Shown here: positions 47,071 to 59,698 of the stretch, in pieces
How positions within the stretch are numbered: position 1 is the first letter of the stretch
How the letters are laid out: each line of letters begins with the position of its first letter
From: Termitomyces sp. T153
Taxonomy: Eukaryota; Basidiomycota; Agaricomycetes; Agaricales; Lyophyllaceae
Direction of reading: 5' to 3'
Assembly: GCA_018296165.2 (NCBI GenBank)
Contig: JACKQL020000131.1
Coordinates: 58,331 to 122,330 of the forward strand
DNA: 64,000 bases
Translations under genes and position numbers: made by a program
The notes under the pieces: model-generated
Told to the model about the DNA's origin: nothing
Seen by the model: only the letters and a program-made list of their open reading frames with translations
Database searches by the model: none

Positions 47071-47432
47071 TATAAGGGCAACCTCTGGGAGTAGTGGCTC
47101 AATCACACAGCTAGCAGAGGGGAATCCAGAGTATATTTAGCAAGGTAACTAACAATACAAATAGTAACTAATTACCTAGCAAAGGGGAATCCAGAGAGAA
47201 CAAGTCTAAAGATCCCTGCTGCTTGGTGTGGCACATCAACAGGCAGTGGAGGCATGAGAATGACTGTACAGGAGGCCAGAGCTAGCCCTAATCCTAGGGA
47301 AGTGCTTGACAAGAAACTATGGGAAGTTCTGAGAGTCTTTGGAAATCTCTGGGGGTCTGGAACAAGCCATGGAGATTGCTGCAGAGGTCAGAAATAAAAG
47401 TTGGAGGTTGGAGATTTGGGAGTCCCCTGACA
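47071..47432 (-). repeat. 3' LTR of gypsy family B element
   Basis: On the minus strand begins TGTCAGGGGACTCCC right after the polypurine tract AAAGGAGGGGTGA (47433-47445) and ends ...CCTTATA. Related to 1899-2339 and 56191-56745. Confidence 0.8.
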
Positions 47433-50400
47433 TCACCCCTCCTTTAGTGTGTAGCATCTTGATGTGTGGGGTAAAATAAGTTCCAGATCACCTGGTCTGC
47501 TAGTGAGATGGACTAAATTCGTCAGATGGCTTGCAGCATGTCTGGGTGTCTCTAGTGGAACTCCCTAATTAGCCCTGGTTTGTGCACATTCTCCTGCAGT
47601 TCCCAGGAGATGTCCTTGATTCCATAACCTTTTTACTTCACCTTGTATTGTAACCATTGTCAGAACAGACAACTGTCCAGAATTTCCTCCACTTTATACT
47701 CCTTGCTGTCGTTGACCACCACCAGAGGTAGCAGGGGTGCTGGGCATTGCTCTGGAATAAGGTCCTTTGGGGCCAGCATTAGCTTAACTATGTTAAACAC
47801 TGGGTGGAGCTGGTGCATCCCCATAAGGAGCCAGAGCCAATAGGCCAGTGGCTCAACCTGCTGTTCTACTATAGAGGGTCCTAACTGGTAGTGCAAGAGC
47901 TTTTTTGATGGTTGGGTGGTTGTAATGTCAGAGGTGTCCAGGTAGACCTGATCCCTAGGCTGGTACTTGGATGCTGGAGTTTTTCTGCAGTCGTAATACC
48001 ACACCATGTCATTCTTTGCCTTTCCCAGAGCCGCCCAGGCTTTCCTTCTGTAATCTCTTTATCTAGTGCACAGACTCATTCACTGCTTCATTCTCTGATA
48101 GCCAGGCCTAGGGTTTGAAGTCCATGTGCAGGTGATGTTTGGAGTCCAGAAAGAAGGGTGAAAACTAGGTGGCCACATCATGGTTGTTGTACTGAAACTC
48201 AGCATTGGGGAGGAGTTTGTCCCAGTTATCCTGTCACTCATTGCAGAGGAGGCAGACGTACTGCTTGAGCTCCTGATTCATATGTTTAGTCTGGTGATCA
48301 GACTGTGAGTAGTAGGCAGTGAAGGTGTGCAGCTTCATGCCAAGTAGTTGGTAGAGCTCTCTTGTGAAGTCCACTATGAATTGTGGCCTGTGGTCACATA
48401 TGTAGGCATTAAAGAGGCCATGGAGCTTCCAAACATTTCTCCTGTACAGGTTTGTGGCACTTATGGTGGAGCAAGTGGTGTGAGTGGGAATCAAGTGTGT
48501 TGCTTGCTATATAGGTCCACCCCTACCATGATGGCATTGTAGTTGTAGGCATCAGGGAGCTCTACAATAAAGTCCACCAAAGCAATGCTCCATTGTTCTA
48601 AGTGGATGAGGAGGAGGTGTAGCTGTCCAGTGGAGAGACAGCATTGGAGCTTGGTCCAGAGACAAAGATTGCATGTACTAGTATAAGACCCAATATACTA
48701 GGACATCTGTGGCCACCAGTGATTCTAGGATACTAGCTCCAACACTTTCCATCTGCCAGGGTGTCCAGCAATCTGGGAGTCATGGTGTTGCTCTACAATC
48801 CTCCAGCAGAGCTCCAAGACATTGGGCATGTAGATGCAGTCTTGGAAGGTCAGGAGCCTGTTTCAGAGGGCCTATTTGTCCATGCAGACAGACTTGGTGC
48901 CAGTGGTGCATTCCAATTTCAGTGCCTGGGCTGCCTGGGACATGAGTTCTTCCTGCTGACTGTTCCAATTTCCATGCCAAATGTTCCAGAGGATGTCCAC
49001 CTCCACTCCCTTGATGGCTAGACCTTCCATGGCTTGGATTGCAAACAATTTGGGGCAGAGGAGCACAATGTTGCTATTGTTGTCTTCTCCAATGCCATAG
49101 TTAGCTCTCCAAGATAGGGTGTCCAGCTTCCCCATACTCTGGTCTGGCTTGTAGTGCAGCAAGAAGTTGAAGTTGGTTAGATAGAGGGACTACCAGGCTT
49201 GTTAGTGCTTGAGCTTCTTAACCATCCAAAAGTATTCAAAGTTCTTGTGATCTATGCAAACCTCAAACTTACGCCACATACCCTCCAGGAAATGCTACCA
49301 CTCTTCAAAGGACAAGATAATGGCCAGCATCTCCTTGTTGTGGATCATGTAGTTGCACTCTACTGTCTTCAGGCTCTTGGAGTAAAAGGCCATCAGATGC
49401 CACTTCTCATCCTCCAGAGACTGCTGTAATAGAACAGCCCTAATGGCAAAGTGGGAGCTGTCAGCTTCCACCCAAAAGAGAGAGTTGTTATCCAGGAAGA
49501 GAAGGATTGGTCCAGAGGTGATAGTGCACTTAAGAGTGTAAAAGGCCATTTGCTCTGGAGGTCCCCAGCTCTAGGCAATGCCCTTCATGGTGAAGTCAAA
49601 TAGAGGGCAGGCATAATGCAAGAAGTCCTGGATGAACCTCTAGTAGAAGTTAGCAAAGACTAAAAAGGCCTGCACCTCCTTCTTGTTCTTGGGCTCCAGC
49701 CACTCTGCAACACCTGCCACCTTCACTGGATCCATCTCCACAGCTCCATGTGAGATGATCAGCCTAAGATACTTGATTCAAATCTGCTCAAACTTGCATT
49801 TCTCCAGTTTGAGATAGAGCTGGTGGCAGCAGAGGCATTCCAAAACAAGGCACATGATCTGATGGTGCTCCTCTAATGTTTTGGTGTAGATAAGGATGTT
49901 GTCAAGGTATATGCACACTACACCTTTAGCAATGAGATCTCATAAGATATTGTTTATTATCATCTAGAAGGTGGACAGGCTATTGGTGAGTCTGAAGAAC
50001 ATGATGAGAGGTTCAAACAGTCTCCAGTTAGTCTGGAAGGCAACCTTCCATTTGTCTCTTTCCTAGATGCACACATTGTTATAGCCCCACCAGACATCTA
50101 GCTTAGTGAAGTACCATGCACTCCAGAGGTTATTAATGAGCTTGGAGATGAGGAGGAGGGAGTAGCAGTTCTTCATAGTCATAGCATTAAGGACACAATA
50201 GTCCTGGACTAGTTGGAGCAAGCCATCCTTCTTTTTGATGAAGAAGACCAGAGAAGCCATTGAGAATTTAGGGGAGCAGATGCAACTAGAGTCTAGTTTC
50301 TCTTGCAGGAAGGCATTGAGCTTGTTCTGCTCTTTGAGTACTAGTGAGTAGACTTTGCAGCTCAAGGGCTTAGAATCTGGTATTAATTCAATGACATGGT

Positions 50401-52217
50401 CCCACTATTTGTGCTCTGAGAGTGAGTCAAACAAGGCCTTAGAGAACATGTCTTCAAAAGCATGGAGATATGAGAGCACAATATCCTGGAATGCCCAGGG
50501 CACAGAGTTAGCAGCAAATTCCTGGATCAGCCACTAGAATGTGGTCTGGCTAGCCTGGATCTTTGCAGTGGAGGGTAGTGAGTGTAAGGTAGTAGCATAG
50601 ATCAAGTCTCTGACTTCCACTGCCTCATCCAGGAGCTCCAGGTTGCATATGCCTCCAAACTCCCCTTCTAGTTCCTCTTCTAGGGCCTCACCACTGCTCT
50701 GGTCATTTTCATAGAGGGTCTCTTTATGAGGGAATGCCAGGGGCAGGTGGTCTAGGAGGTCTAGATCTGCAAAGAGTATATGACTGGCACTGTATGCCCA
50801 GATGGCTGCACATTCTCAAATCTCAAACTTCAGCCCAGTGTTCTTCTCTGACCTTAGTGGCACAGGTGGAGCACCTCTAGAGGCACCAGCTCATAGTTAC
50901 CTTGCTCTATGCCCAGTCTACTTTGGGGTTGTGCTCCCAGAGCCATGTAGAACTAAGGATCATGTCCTGCTTGCCTAAACTAGTGACAGCAAAGACTGTG
51001 CACTTGGCATGATTCTGGTAGTGAAGGATAAGGTCTACTGCAGAACTGATGGTGCTGGCTTTGTTGAGTGTCCCATCAATGTTAAACACTGGAATGGGTT
51101 GGGAAAGTGGCTGCATAGTCAGGCCATGGCATTTCATGAACTCCAAGTCTAGAAACAGTCCTATTGCCCCACTGTTTAGGAGGGCAGTGACTCTGCAAGT
51201 TTGCTGGGTATCCATGGTCTCAATTTCTATGTCAAGGCACAATCAGTTGGCAGATGGGCTTGAGGCCACTATGTACTACTGAGGCAGTTGGTGCTACCAG
51301 ATGGGGCAGCACCAGTGGAGCCTAGCTGGTGCCAAGTGGCTTGGCTTGGACTCTGGAGTTAGTGTTTATACATCCAAAGGGAAAGACTGAGGTTCTTCTA
51401 TCTTAGAATAATTGACATTAGGGAAGGCAATTTCATTTTTTATCAACAGATATGAGAACCTGTTAGTACTTAGCAATGGAGGCATATACCTTATTTGTCA
51501 CTCAACTAAAAATCCTCCTCCAGTGGAGGGAGTGTGCTCTCCTCCAGAGTCAACTCTGGTGTTGGCTTATCTGGTGACAGAGCTCTAGCAGTGTCCTTTG
51601 CAGCCAACAGTTGCAGGAGAAGCTCCTCCTGCTCTGCTATAGAAAGGTAGTGCACATCTAGACCCAACAGGCAGTGTCATGCAAAGTGCCCCAGTTTCTT
51701 ATATCTCCAGCATAGTAGTGGTGTGAGGCAATGCTGTTGGGCTGCATCTATATCCATGAGAATGCCCAGCAGCAAGGGGTGTAGTGTGGGGATGGCCAGA
51801 GCAGGGGCAGGAGCTGGGAGTGCAGGAGCAAGGTATCAGAGACTGGCAAACAAAGTGGGGTGCTGTATCAGGTGTAAGTAGTGGAGCTCCTGTCAGATCT
51901 CCATGAGCTGCCACTGATCCTGAGCCACCTTGTACCAGGAGATGATCTTTTCATTGTCTGAGCAGCCCTTGGCCAGGTTGTCAATGCCCTCTATCAGTGT
52001 GGGGTGCAAACCATCTCTGAATGCAAGGCACAGTTGAAGACCATTGGGGTAGGCAGCTTACTTAACTAGTGCCCAGAATGAGTCAATGTACCTGTTGAGT
52101 GTCCACTTCCCTGGGTCTCTAGAGATCTCTGAGGGTCTAGAACAAGCTGCAGAGATTGCTACAGAGGTCAGAAATGGGAGTCAGAGGTTGGAAATGGGAG
52201 TCTCCTAACAGGCAGAG
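47433..52217 (-). mobile_element. Ty3/gypsy element family B, degenerate, minus strand
   Basis: From right to left: a fragment of 5' LTR (about 52118-52217, same as the start of the 3' LTR); gag C-terminus with a damaged zinc knuckle (LLCWRYKKLGHFA, near 51700) and QEELLLQLLAAKDTA; protease-like ALLNSGAIGLFLD (51242-50907; DSG position reads NSG); RT with FFIKKKDGLL, YNNVCI (50365-50063) and the active site YLDN (Asn 49898-49900); RNase H WVEADSSHFAIRAVL and WHLMAFYSKSLKTVECNYMI (49549-49295); integrase CDHRPQFIVDFTRELYQLL (48494-48234); chromodomain YKVEEILDS (to about 47490). Many Arg positions are Cys, His or Gln. PBS and gag N-terminus are deleted. Dead. Confidence 0.9.
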
Positions 52218-52690
52218 TTGCTGCACCATAGCAGAATCCCCACAATGTAGTGTATTATATGAGTGCTGTGGAGACCATACACTGTGCCATGTGATACATA
52301 TCCAGTGGAGTCCTTTGACCAGGATCTGTAGCTGCTAATACAACTGGGTCTATTACAATTACCTTTTGTAGTGACCAGCCTGTTGTGGCTGCTGAACACT
52401 ACAATCCACTGTTGTTAGCAGACTGGCAGCAGGTCCACCACTGGCTATTTCTCATAACTGGCCATTGCTGCTTGTGACAAAATCTGCACTCAAGAATAAT
52501 GTATCCACCCACCACCAGCAGAAAGCCACTGAGAATACTAGGTGTGGCCAAAGCCAGTACCATCATTGGCTACAAGCCACTTAAATGGACACATTTGGCC
52601 CAGATTCTCTCCTAGCAATATGGAAAAAGTGACATGAAGATCTATTTTAACTCCAGAAATAACAATTAAAGAACAGAAACATAGCATTAT
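52218..52690. other. CpG-poor stretch, nothing recognised
   Basis: No conserved frame, repeat end or RNA signal found. Confidence 0.4.
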
Positions 52691-52695
52691 GCCAC

Positions 52696-53854
52696 TTGAA
52701 CAAAATCAATGGAGAACACATCATATTGGTCATGGTTCTCTTAGATGCTTGGAAATGCATCAGAATTCTCCATAAGGGATCAGATTCTTTGGAAGGCATC
52801 AATCATCTTTGGCAGCTATTAGAATCTCATCAAAGCATCAAATTCTTTGGAAGCTTCAACCTTTTTTGGCAGCCATACTTCTTTTGGATGGTACACATAA
52901 ATCAACAGAGGCACATGTTGCTATGTTTGAAATTCTTAACTTTCAAGTCCTCTTTTGCTCAGCAGCCACTGCTCATTGTTGTCTGCTTATTGTTGTTTGC
53001 TATGCCATGTCTACATTTACTGAGGCTCTTTTCCAACAGGTCTATGACACTGAGAACTCTGTGTTGGTCTCTGCTTCTAGAGAAGACTTGGCTGATCTCC
53101 AGCGTAGGGCCAAAAGATTGGTAAACAACCCTACTTGTAGGATAACATGCAATACTCACAGATGATGTTTGAGAAATTTTTGTGGAAGCAAATTTCCCAA
53201 GCCAAGGATAAACAACTTGTCCTGGAGACTAGGAAAAGCTTCTCTAACAAGACCCTGCAAATATCATCAGGCAAGTTGTCAGATGCAAAGGCAATTGAGG
53301 AGTTGAAAAAGAAGACACAGATGTATTTCAAGAAATCACAGGAGGAAGGAAGCCTAGGAGGTCAAAAAGGGCCAGGCAGCAGAGGAAGTGGCAGGTCTAT
53401 ATACAATGTCAGATCCATGCTATCAGAAATATTTAAACAGATTTCAGCAATTGATCTGCCAATGTCAGCAGCAGCCCCAGTGCTACCAGCAGGTCTGGCA
53501 TCCCCAGCAGGTCTAGCATCCCCAGCAGGTCTAGCATCCCCAGCAGGTCTAGCATCTCTAGCAGGTCTAGCATTCCCAGCAAGTCTAGCATTCCCAGCAG
53601 GTCCAGCATCCCTCAAAAGTCTGGCATCCCCAGTGGGTCCTCTATTAAAACTGAGTAAAGTATTGGCATCAAGTCCATCATCTCTAGTGGAGCCAGCACC
53701 AGGCTGGTCCTGGCTGATAAAAAAGCTAGCAAAGCAGAGATCCCCCAATGAGAATGGAGACACTGCCCAAACTCCCCTTGTAGTCCTCCCCCACTCACTC
53801 ATTCTGAGTATGAATCAGTTGCCTTGGACAAAGACAACAACAACAGTCCAGTAA
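52696..53854 (+). pseudogene. Unknown ORF with 15-base tandem repeats
   Basis: Frames 52809-53165 (STFTEALFQQVYDTENSVLV, ASREDLADLQRRAKRLVNN) and 53147-53854 (WKQISQAKDKQLVLETRKSF, KAIEELKKKTQMYFKKSQEE) look like neighbouring parts of one charged, helical protein. Residues in the second frame form PAGLAS pentapeptide repeats (53487-53640). No domain recognised; no clean splice joins the frames. Confidence 0.35.
53487..53650 (+). repeat. 15-base minisatellite (PAGLAS-type)
   Basis: About ten units of the CCAGCAGGTCTAGCATC family, some with single changes, in frame with the surrounding ORF. Confidence 0.8.
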
Positions 53855-54239
53855 CAACAACAATCATTCCAATAATGAGAAATGCCAGTAGAGTGAGATC
53901 ACACTGTCAATGAGGCTAGAGAAGTACCTTATGACAGCACCTCCATGTGCAGGGGCATGGCTCCACCCCTCTTGCTAATACTATCAAAAGATGGGACTGC
54001 AGCATGTTAAGACAAAGAGAGGAACCTTACATGATGCCTGCTAGCTTGCTCTCAAGAAAACCTGCAGCCTCACAAGGAATCACAAGGAAGAGGTCCAGAG
54101 GAACAAGAGCAAGAAGGAAAAGAAGGAGAAAAGGCAGATAATACCCAAGTCTGTCAAGTATGTCAATGGTAAGTGCCAATTTTCTCAACTACAATAATTT
54201 ACTAACAACAGACAGAACTAACAACAACACTAGTTTCTG

Positions 54240-55330
54240 GGCCATTGCCAATCCTCCCAGTGGGTATACTAGTGGCCACTGGAAAGGGAAGGGGAAAGGA
54301 ATGGGCAGATCCACCAGTGAACAGTAGAAAAGGGAAGAAGAAGGAGCAAGCAGACCTGCTAACAACCACTGGAAAGAGCAAGGGCAAGCAGCAGGTAGAT
54401 CTGCCTCTCCTTACTGAATGCATTGAGGCCATCCTTACACAAGCTATGGCAGGGTTGAACTAACAGCTTGATTTCATCAATGAAGGAATCAAGGTTGTAT
54501 TGGAAGAGATGAAGTCAGGGTTTGTGCTAGCTGAAGAGATGAGGTTTATGAAGATGGAGAAGATGCTCCATCAATACAATATGACACTTAGAGCACTTGA
54601 TGAGTGCATAGACATCATGGACATGAGTGTTGCAGGCTCATGCTGAGCATCTCATGCAAAACAAAGTTGACATTGTTGCTCTCTGGAGCATGGTCAACAG
54701 CATTAAAAACCAGCTTCAAATCTCTTCCCCCCCATCCAAGCAGCCTCTAGCTCCAGCAGCTTTCCACCTGTGTCAGCACCTACTCTCACACCTATTGCTG
54801 AGGCAGAAGAGCCCAACATGGATGCAGCCACCCAGCCTAAGGGGCATGATAGCAAGATGGACAAAGCTGCTGCTGTTGCTCTGTCTGCCATTTCTGACAA
54901 CTCTGCTCCCATCAGCAACCCCATCACCAGTGCAACCAACTCTGGCATTTCCAGTGACTCCATCCCAATTGATGACTCCACTCTCATTAGTGATACCAGT
55001 GCCAGTGCCACCAACTTCATCATCACTACTGGATCCACTGCCAGAAACAAATCCACTGTGCCCACTGATATTGCTGCCAACAAGCCTGCCATTCCCACTG
55101 AATCTGCTTTGACCACTCCCATTGCTGCAACTGAGCAATTGATGGATTTTGATACAACAACCCCAACAGATGAGATTGCACCATGATATGGTTGCAGTGC
55201 CTCCTGTGCTACATGACCTCCCATTGAACATACCCATTCCTCCAGTTGTCTGGCAACTAAGCAAAAGGCCAATGAACATGCTGAGAAATCAGTAGCCAAG
55301 AAGATGAAGGAAGCATGAAGGGAATGAGGG
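54240..55330 (+). pseudogene. Unknown low-complexity ORF
   Basis: Frame 54245-54463 is Lys/Gly-rich, then continues (HQYNMTLRALDECIDIMDMS) with stops. Frame 54770-55186 is Ser/Thr/Ile-rich with SGISSDSIPIDDSTLISDTS and ends DTTTPTDEIAP. Unassigned. Confidence 0.3.
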
Positions 55331-55637
55331 CCACTTGACTTTGTTAAAATGTTTTGGACTTTTTTGAGAAGCCTATGTGTTCTAACCTTGTTATATTTTG
55401 TAATACTCAAATGAAAATGTATATACAATCTCTTCACTTGAAATTAAATGAGCCTACTCAACAATTTTGTGATTAGATTAACATTCTGGATTGGCTCCAG
55501 TGGTGTAGTCTATCTGTTACCAGCTCTGCCAGCTTGATTTATGTGCTGGCAGCCCTGGTGGTGTGGTCTATCTGTTACCAGTACAGCAGAAACCAGTATA
55601 GCAGAAAGGTACTTGGGGTACATAAATATAGTGTGGT

Positions 55638-55751
55638 TACAATGAAAATGTGGTGTATTGGTACTGTATTGTCACTGTCCAATCAAGAGCATGTGGCAGT
55701 TGCAGGTTCAACTCCTGTAGCTGACAATATCAAGATCCTTGTTATTTTTTA
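55638..55751 (+). repeat. tRNA-derived SINE, copy 1
   Basis: A-box TGGTGTATTGG (55651-55661) and B-box GGTTCAACTCC (55705-55715), then TGTAGCTGAC...ATCCTTGTTATTTTTT. The T run could end polymerase III transcription. Confidence 0.6.
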
Positions 55752-55810
55752 ACCTTCTGTTGAACATCTGCAAGTTAGTTCATTGAGAAGGATGCTTAAA
55801 ATACAACCCT

Positions 55811-55930
55811 GTTACAACAGCAATGTGGTGTATTGGTACTGTGCTGTCACTTCCTATCAACAGCAATGGCAGTTTCAGGTTTGATTCCTGTAGCTGACAA
55901 CAGATCAAAATCCTTGTTTGTTTTTTTGTT
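55811..55930 (+). repeat. tRNA-derived SINE, copy 2
   Basis: Same layout as copy 1: A-box 55826-55836, B-box GGTTTGATTCC (55878-55888), CTGTAGCTGACAA and a long T run. The two copies differ between the boxes. Confidence 0.6.
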
Positions 55931-55931
55931 G

Positions 55932-56277
55932 ATTATATTCCATGGCATTTTTTTATTTGTGATCAATGCAACAGGGCTATGTCCTAGTGGAATTGCCTTT
56001 GAAGCTTGTAAGCCTTTTGTAAGGGCAACCTCTGGAGGCTGTGGCTCAATCACACAACTGGCAGAGAGAGATCTAAAGTCTATTCAGTATCTACAAGAAG
56101 GTCAATTATATTCCATGGCATTTTTTTATTTGTGATCAATGCAACAGGGCTATGTCCTAGTGGAATTGCCTTTGAAGCTTGTAAGCCTTTTGTAAGGGCA
56201 ACCTCTGGAGGCTGTGGCTCAATCACACAACTGGCAGAGAGAGATCTAAAGTCTATTCAGTATCTACAAGAAGTTCT
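55932..56277 (+). repeat. 173-base tandem duplication
   Basis: 55932-56104 and 56105-56277 look identical by eye, from ATTATATTCCATGGC to CTACAAGAAG. The unit includes one LTR end of family B. Confidence 0.85.
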
Positions 56278-56745
56278 AGAGTTCTAGCTACTCACCTAGC
56301 AGAGGGAGATCCAAAGAGAACAAGTCTAAGGATCCCCAATGCCAGTGTTTGAAAAATTTACTCTAGAGCTTCTAGAAACAACACTCAACAACAACCAAAT
56401 CCAGAGTCCAATCAAAAAGTGGAATTTATTGTAAATGGCCTCAATCTCCAGACTCCCTGCATGTGACCACATACAAATATAACCAGATGATAGCCCTTAG
56501 CTGAAAGTACCTGTGCTCTAAAGATGGGAGGCCTACAATGAGTGGTAGGCCTGGAATACAGGAAATAATTCAGGGGTCTGGTAAGAGGCCATTGGAAGGG
56601 GCAACACTTGTTGGAATTATGGACAGAGCACCAGTGCAGCCTGAGGGCTGGAACTGGGACCAGCAGATAGGGAAAGCAAAAGAGATTCAAGGAAAACCAT
56701 AAGGAGGGAGAATGGCACAGAGGGGAACTGGGACATCCCCTGACA
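56191..56745 (-). repeat. LTR family B copy
   Basis: Minus strand begins TGTCAGGGGATGTCCC (56745) after a purine-rich GGGATGGAAGGTG and ends CCCTTACA (56191). The tandem duplication repeats its left end at 56018. Confidence 0.65.
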
Positions 56746-57290
56746 CCTTCCATCCCTGCAACTCTTGGTTTGACCCCTAGTGCTTGCATTGTTGATCATG
56801 TTCAGAGCCTTTTTTTAATTTTTGTTTAACACCTGCAAGATTTTTTTTATTGACCCTTATTGAAGCTACTGAAAATTTCTGGAATAAAAGTATACTACAA
56901 GCAGAAAGGTTGCACCAATGAAAGTCCTACTTGAAGTTGCACCAGAGACATCCATCAGGAACAATGGAAAGTGAAATCTGCTGGAATATGCAGTCTGTCA
57001 ATGATGCTGGGCTGATTGAGCTGATTTGTTGCAAGTACTACTTCTTGTTTGAGTTGTAGATCCCTGGATGTGACAAGCTGCATCCTCTTTCAATTTCTTT
57101 GCTTGACTACTCCTTTGTCTCTTTGAGATGATTGGTAGCAGGTCAGGTGATGCCCTGCACTTCTGACATGCTGGTTGATAAGATGGTGTTTCCTCTGTTT
57201 CTATTTCATGTGTGTCCTCTTCCTAGTTGAGAATTTCAAGAACAAATCTAGGAACTGCATAATAAGGAGACCTATCTGCTGGGCCATTAA
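56746..57290. other. CpG-poor stretch, nothing recognised
   Basis: No conserved frame seen apart from a short purine tract next to the LTR. Confidence 0.4.
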
Positions 57291-57296
57291 TTGGAG

Positions 57297-58394
57297 TTAT
57301 AAGGTTATTCCATCCTCTTTGCCATAGCTATTGGATAGTGACATTGTTGATGACCTCAAGACTGGATAGTTGTTGGACATGAGTGCAGTGCTGGGTTTGC
57401 TGGCTGGATCTGTGGCTACAACACTGTCATTGCCAGCTGGATCCAGAGCTACACTGTTGGCATTGCCTGACAAATCAGGTTGGCCTACAATGCCAGGATT
57501 GCCAGCTGGATCCACAGCTAAAATTCCAGGTTTATCACTCACAATAATACTGGGTTTGCAAGCTGGATCCATTTGGCCTACCATGCTGGATTTACTGGCT
57601 AGAGAAATTACTGCTATATCACCACTGGATGACTGTAACATTTCTGTTACAGGTCACACAGCTTATAGTTCACACCTTGTAGGTCAAAACCAGTTGATTG
57701 ATCTTGTCTATAAAGGATGAAGTAAGGCACTGCCTTAAGTAATTACAATACAAATATTTAAAGGTAGCATCATGTGATGCTACTGAATAATAACATAAGT
57801 AAATTAACATTAAAGAGTATTAACTATAGAGGAGTAATGGGTGCTCTGTTACAAACCCCCCTTTTGAGCCTATCAACAGACTCACAACAAATTGGGAAAC
57901 AAATAAGGGGGTGGGATATGGCATCCCATTCATCAGAATCTAAGCATGGACCCCTATGGTAAAGTGGTGGTAGGAACAAATGGTCCTACTTAATAAGATG
58001 GACCATAGTACCATTGCAGTGCACTGCCCAACTGTGCTGGGTGACAATGTTGGGCACTCAGTGAGCCTGCATTCTTTTTCAAGTTTGATTAGTGAACTCC
58101 TATGGTAGTTCACCACACCCATTCATCCATCTTCAAGGCTGCTGCTTTCTTATTGCTCACAATGTCTGCCCAGCACTCCAATACAGCATTAGCTGTATCA
58201 CTGGAGCCACTTAGTCTAGCTTCAGGAATGGCCAGATTAGCAACATTAGTTGCTATGGCTGCATCCAAAGGACTAAGGACAACTTGTGGAGTTGTCTCTG
58301 GGTAGGGGTTTGTGAGTGCTAAAGAGTCATTGGCATAGTCCAGTTCCATAGACTCCTCCATAGGTGCATCTTGAGAGGATGCAGCAGAGCTCAT
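57297..58394 (-). pseudogene. Unknown protein fragments, Ser/Ala-rich
   Basis: Minus frames 58394-58110 (SSAASSQDAPMEESMELDYA, then CWADIVSNKKAAALKMDEW) and 57641-57297, which has DPAGN-type repeats (VDPAGNPGIV, LDPAGNDSVV). Possibly a transposon ORF1 or gag; no diagnostic motif. Confidence 0.35.
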
Positions 58395-59690
58395 AGCTCA
58401 GTTGGCAGTGGCTGATGCCACTGACAAATAGGGCCCCTCCTCAGTTGGAGCTGCACTTGGAGGAGGAACCACAGAAAATGGCTCCTCTACTTCTGCAAAG
58501 AAGGCTCTCACCACTTCTACAAGGCACTGTAGGAGGTGAGTGAAGATGGCTGTCTTCACCATAGCACAGCCATTCAGCTGCCAATGTGCTCCTATGCCAC
58601 CTAGCTGCCATGCAGAAAACTAAAAAACAAGGAAGACCTAGACACTAGCAACTAGATAGGGTAGCTGGCAATAGGAAGTTAATAGGGGCAAGTCAGTAAC
58701 TATTCCAGAAAACAAGAGCTAAAGCTTGTGGAGTGAACAAGTGAAAAGTATTGCTATTGCTAGCCTAAATTGCTAGATGATAATAGAAGGTCACTGGGTG
58801 AAAGAAGGAGAAAGCAACAAAGATGAAAGAGTTGCTAAAAAATGAGGAACTAAGCAGTAGGAAGAAAGTTGGGAACAAAGGATGAATGGAGTTAAAGTGT
58901 AATAGAGAACAAATGCAAACTAGTTGCTAGCTATAGTCACTAACATTGCTAAGTTGAAATAATGCTAAGGATACCTGCAATTGGCACCCACACTAAGTTG
59001 AGGTCATCAAGACTGTTGCCAAGTTGTTGGTAATGACAAAAGAGAGAGAGAGCAGCAATAAAAAATCTGAAGGTGGTAAGCTGAGAGCTAGTGAGGGGGA
59101 ACAGTACTCTGTTTGTTGTTTTTGTCTCTATGTACAGGCAGTATTTATACTGTTTGTAGATATAGTATTAGAAAGGAAGTATTAGTTGCCACTAGTGACA
59201 GCATTTGCCAAAGTGTTTATGGTACATACTGAATGTCAGTCTGGTAACCAAGTATACATACATGATGTCAATATAATGCATAAAAATTGTCAATCACAAG
59301 AAAAGAGCATTTCTGATGTCAATACCTGAAGTGTAGATGCTGTTCAAGTATGTTGATAAGCTAACAAAAAGATGATAAGTAAGAAATCACACAACTATCA
59401 ATATGTCGCTTTCTGGAGAGGAAGCAGTGTTGTTGCCAAGTAATGTTGCTAGCAGTCATTGCTAAGAAAGGTTTCAGCCTTGTCATTCTAGATCCAAAGT
59501 GCAGACTCCACATACTGCAGCTCATGATCCATAAGTCTTGTGGTTACTAACATCTCATGCAAAGGCTACATTGTTCCAGACTTTAGGGCTAGACCTCATG
59601 TAATAAGTGTCATGACTTGCAGTAAGTCATGTACAATATAGTCAGCTGCTGTTCAATCAGAAATGCTAAAAATGGTGCTCAGCAACAAAT
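58395..59690. other. CpG-poor stretch, GCTAGCAA-rich
   Basis: Many short CTAGCAAC-like words and a GAGAGAGAGAG run near 59043. No gene recognised. Confidence 0.35.
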
Positions 59691-59698
59691 GGGTCTTA

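Noticed and set aside
58390..58460. TAGCTCAGTTGGCAG, a perfect tRNA A-box
   Set aside because: No B-box at the right distance and no tRNA fold; it overlaps the start of a minus-strand frame, probably chance.
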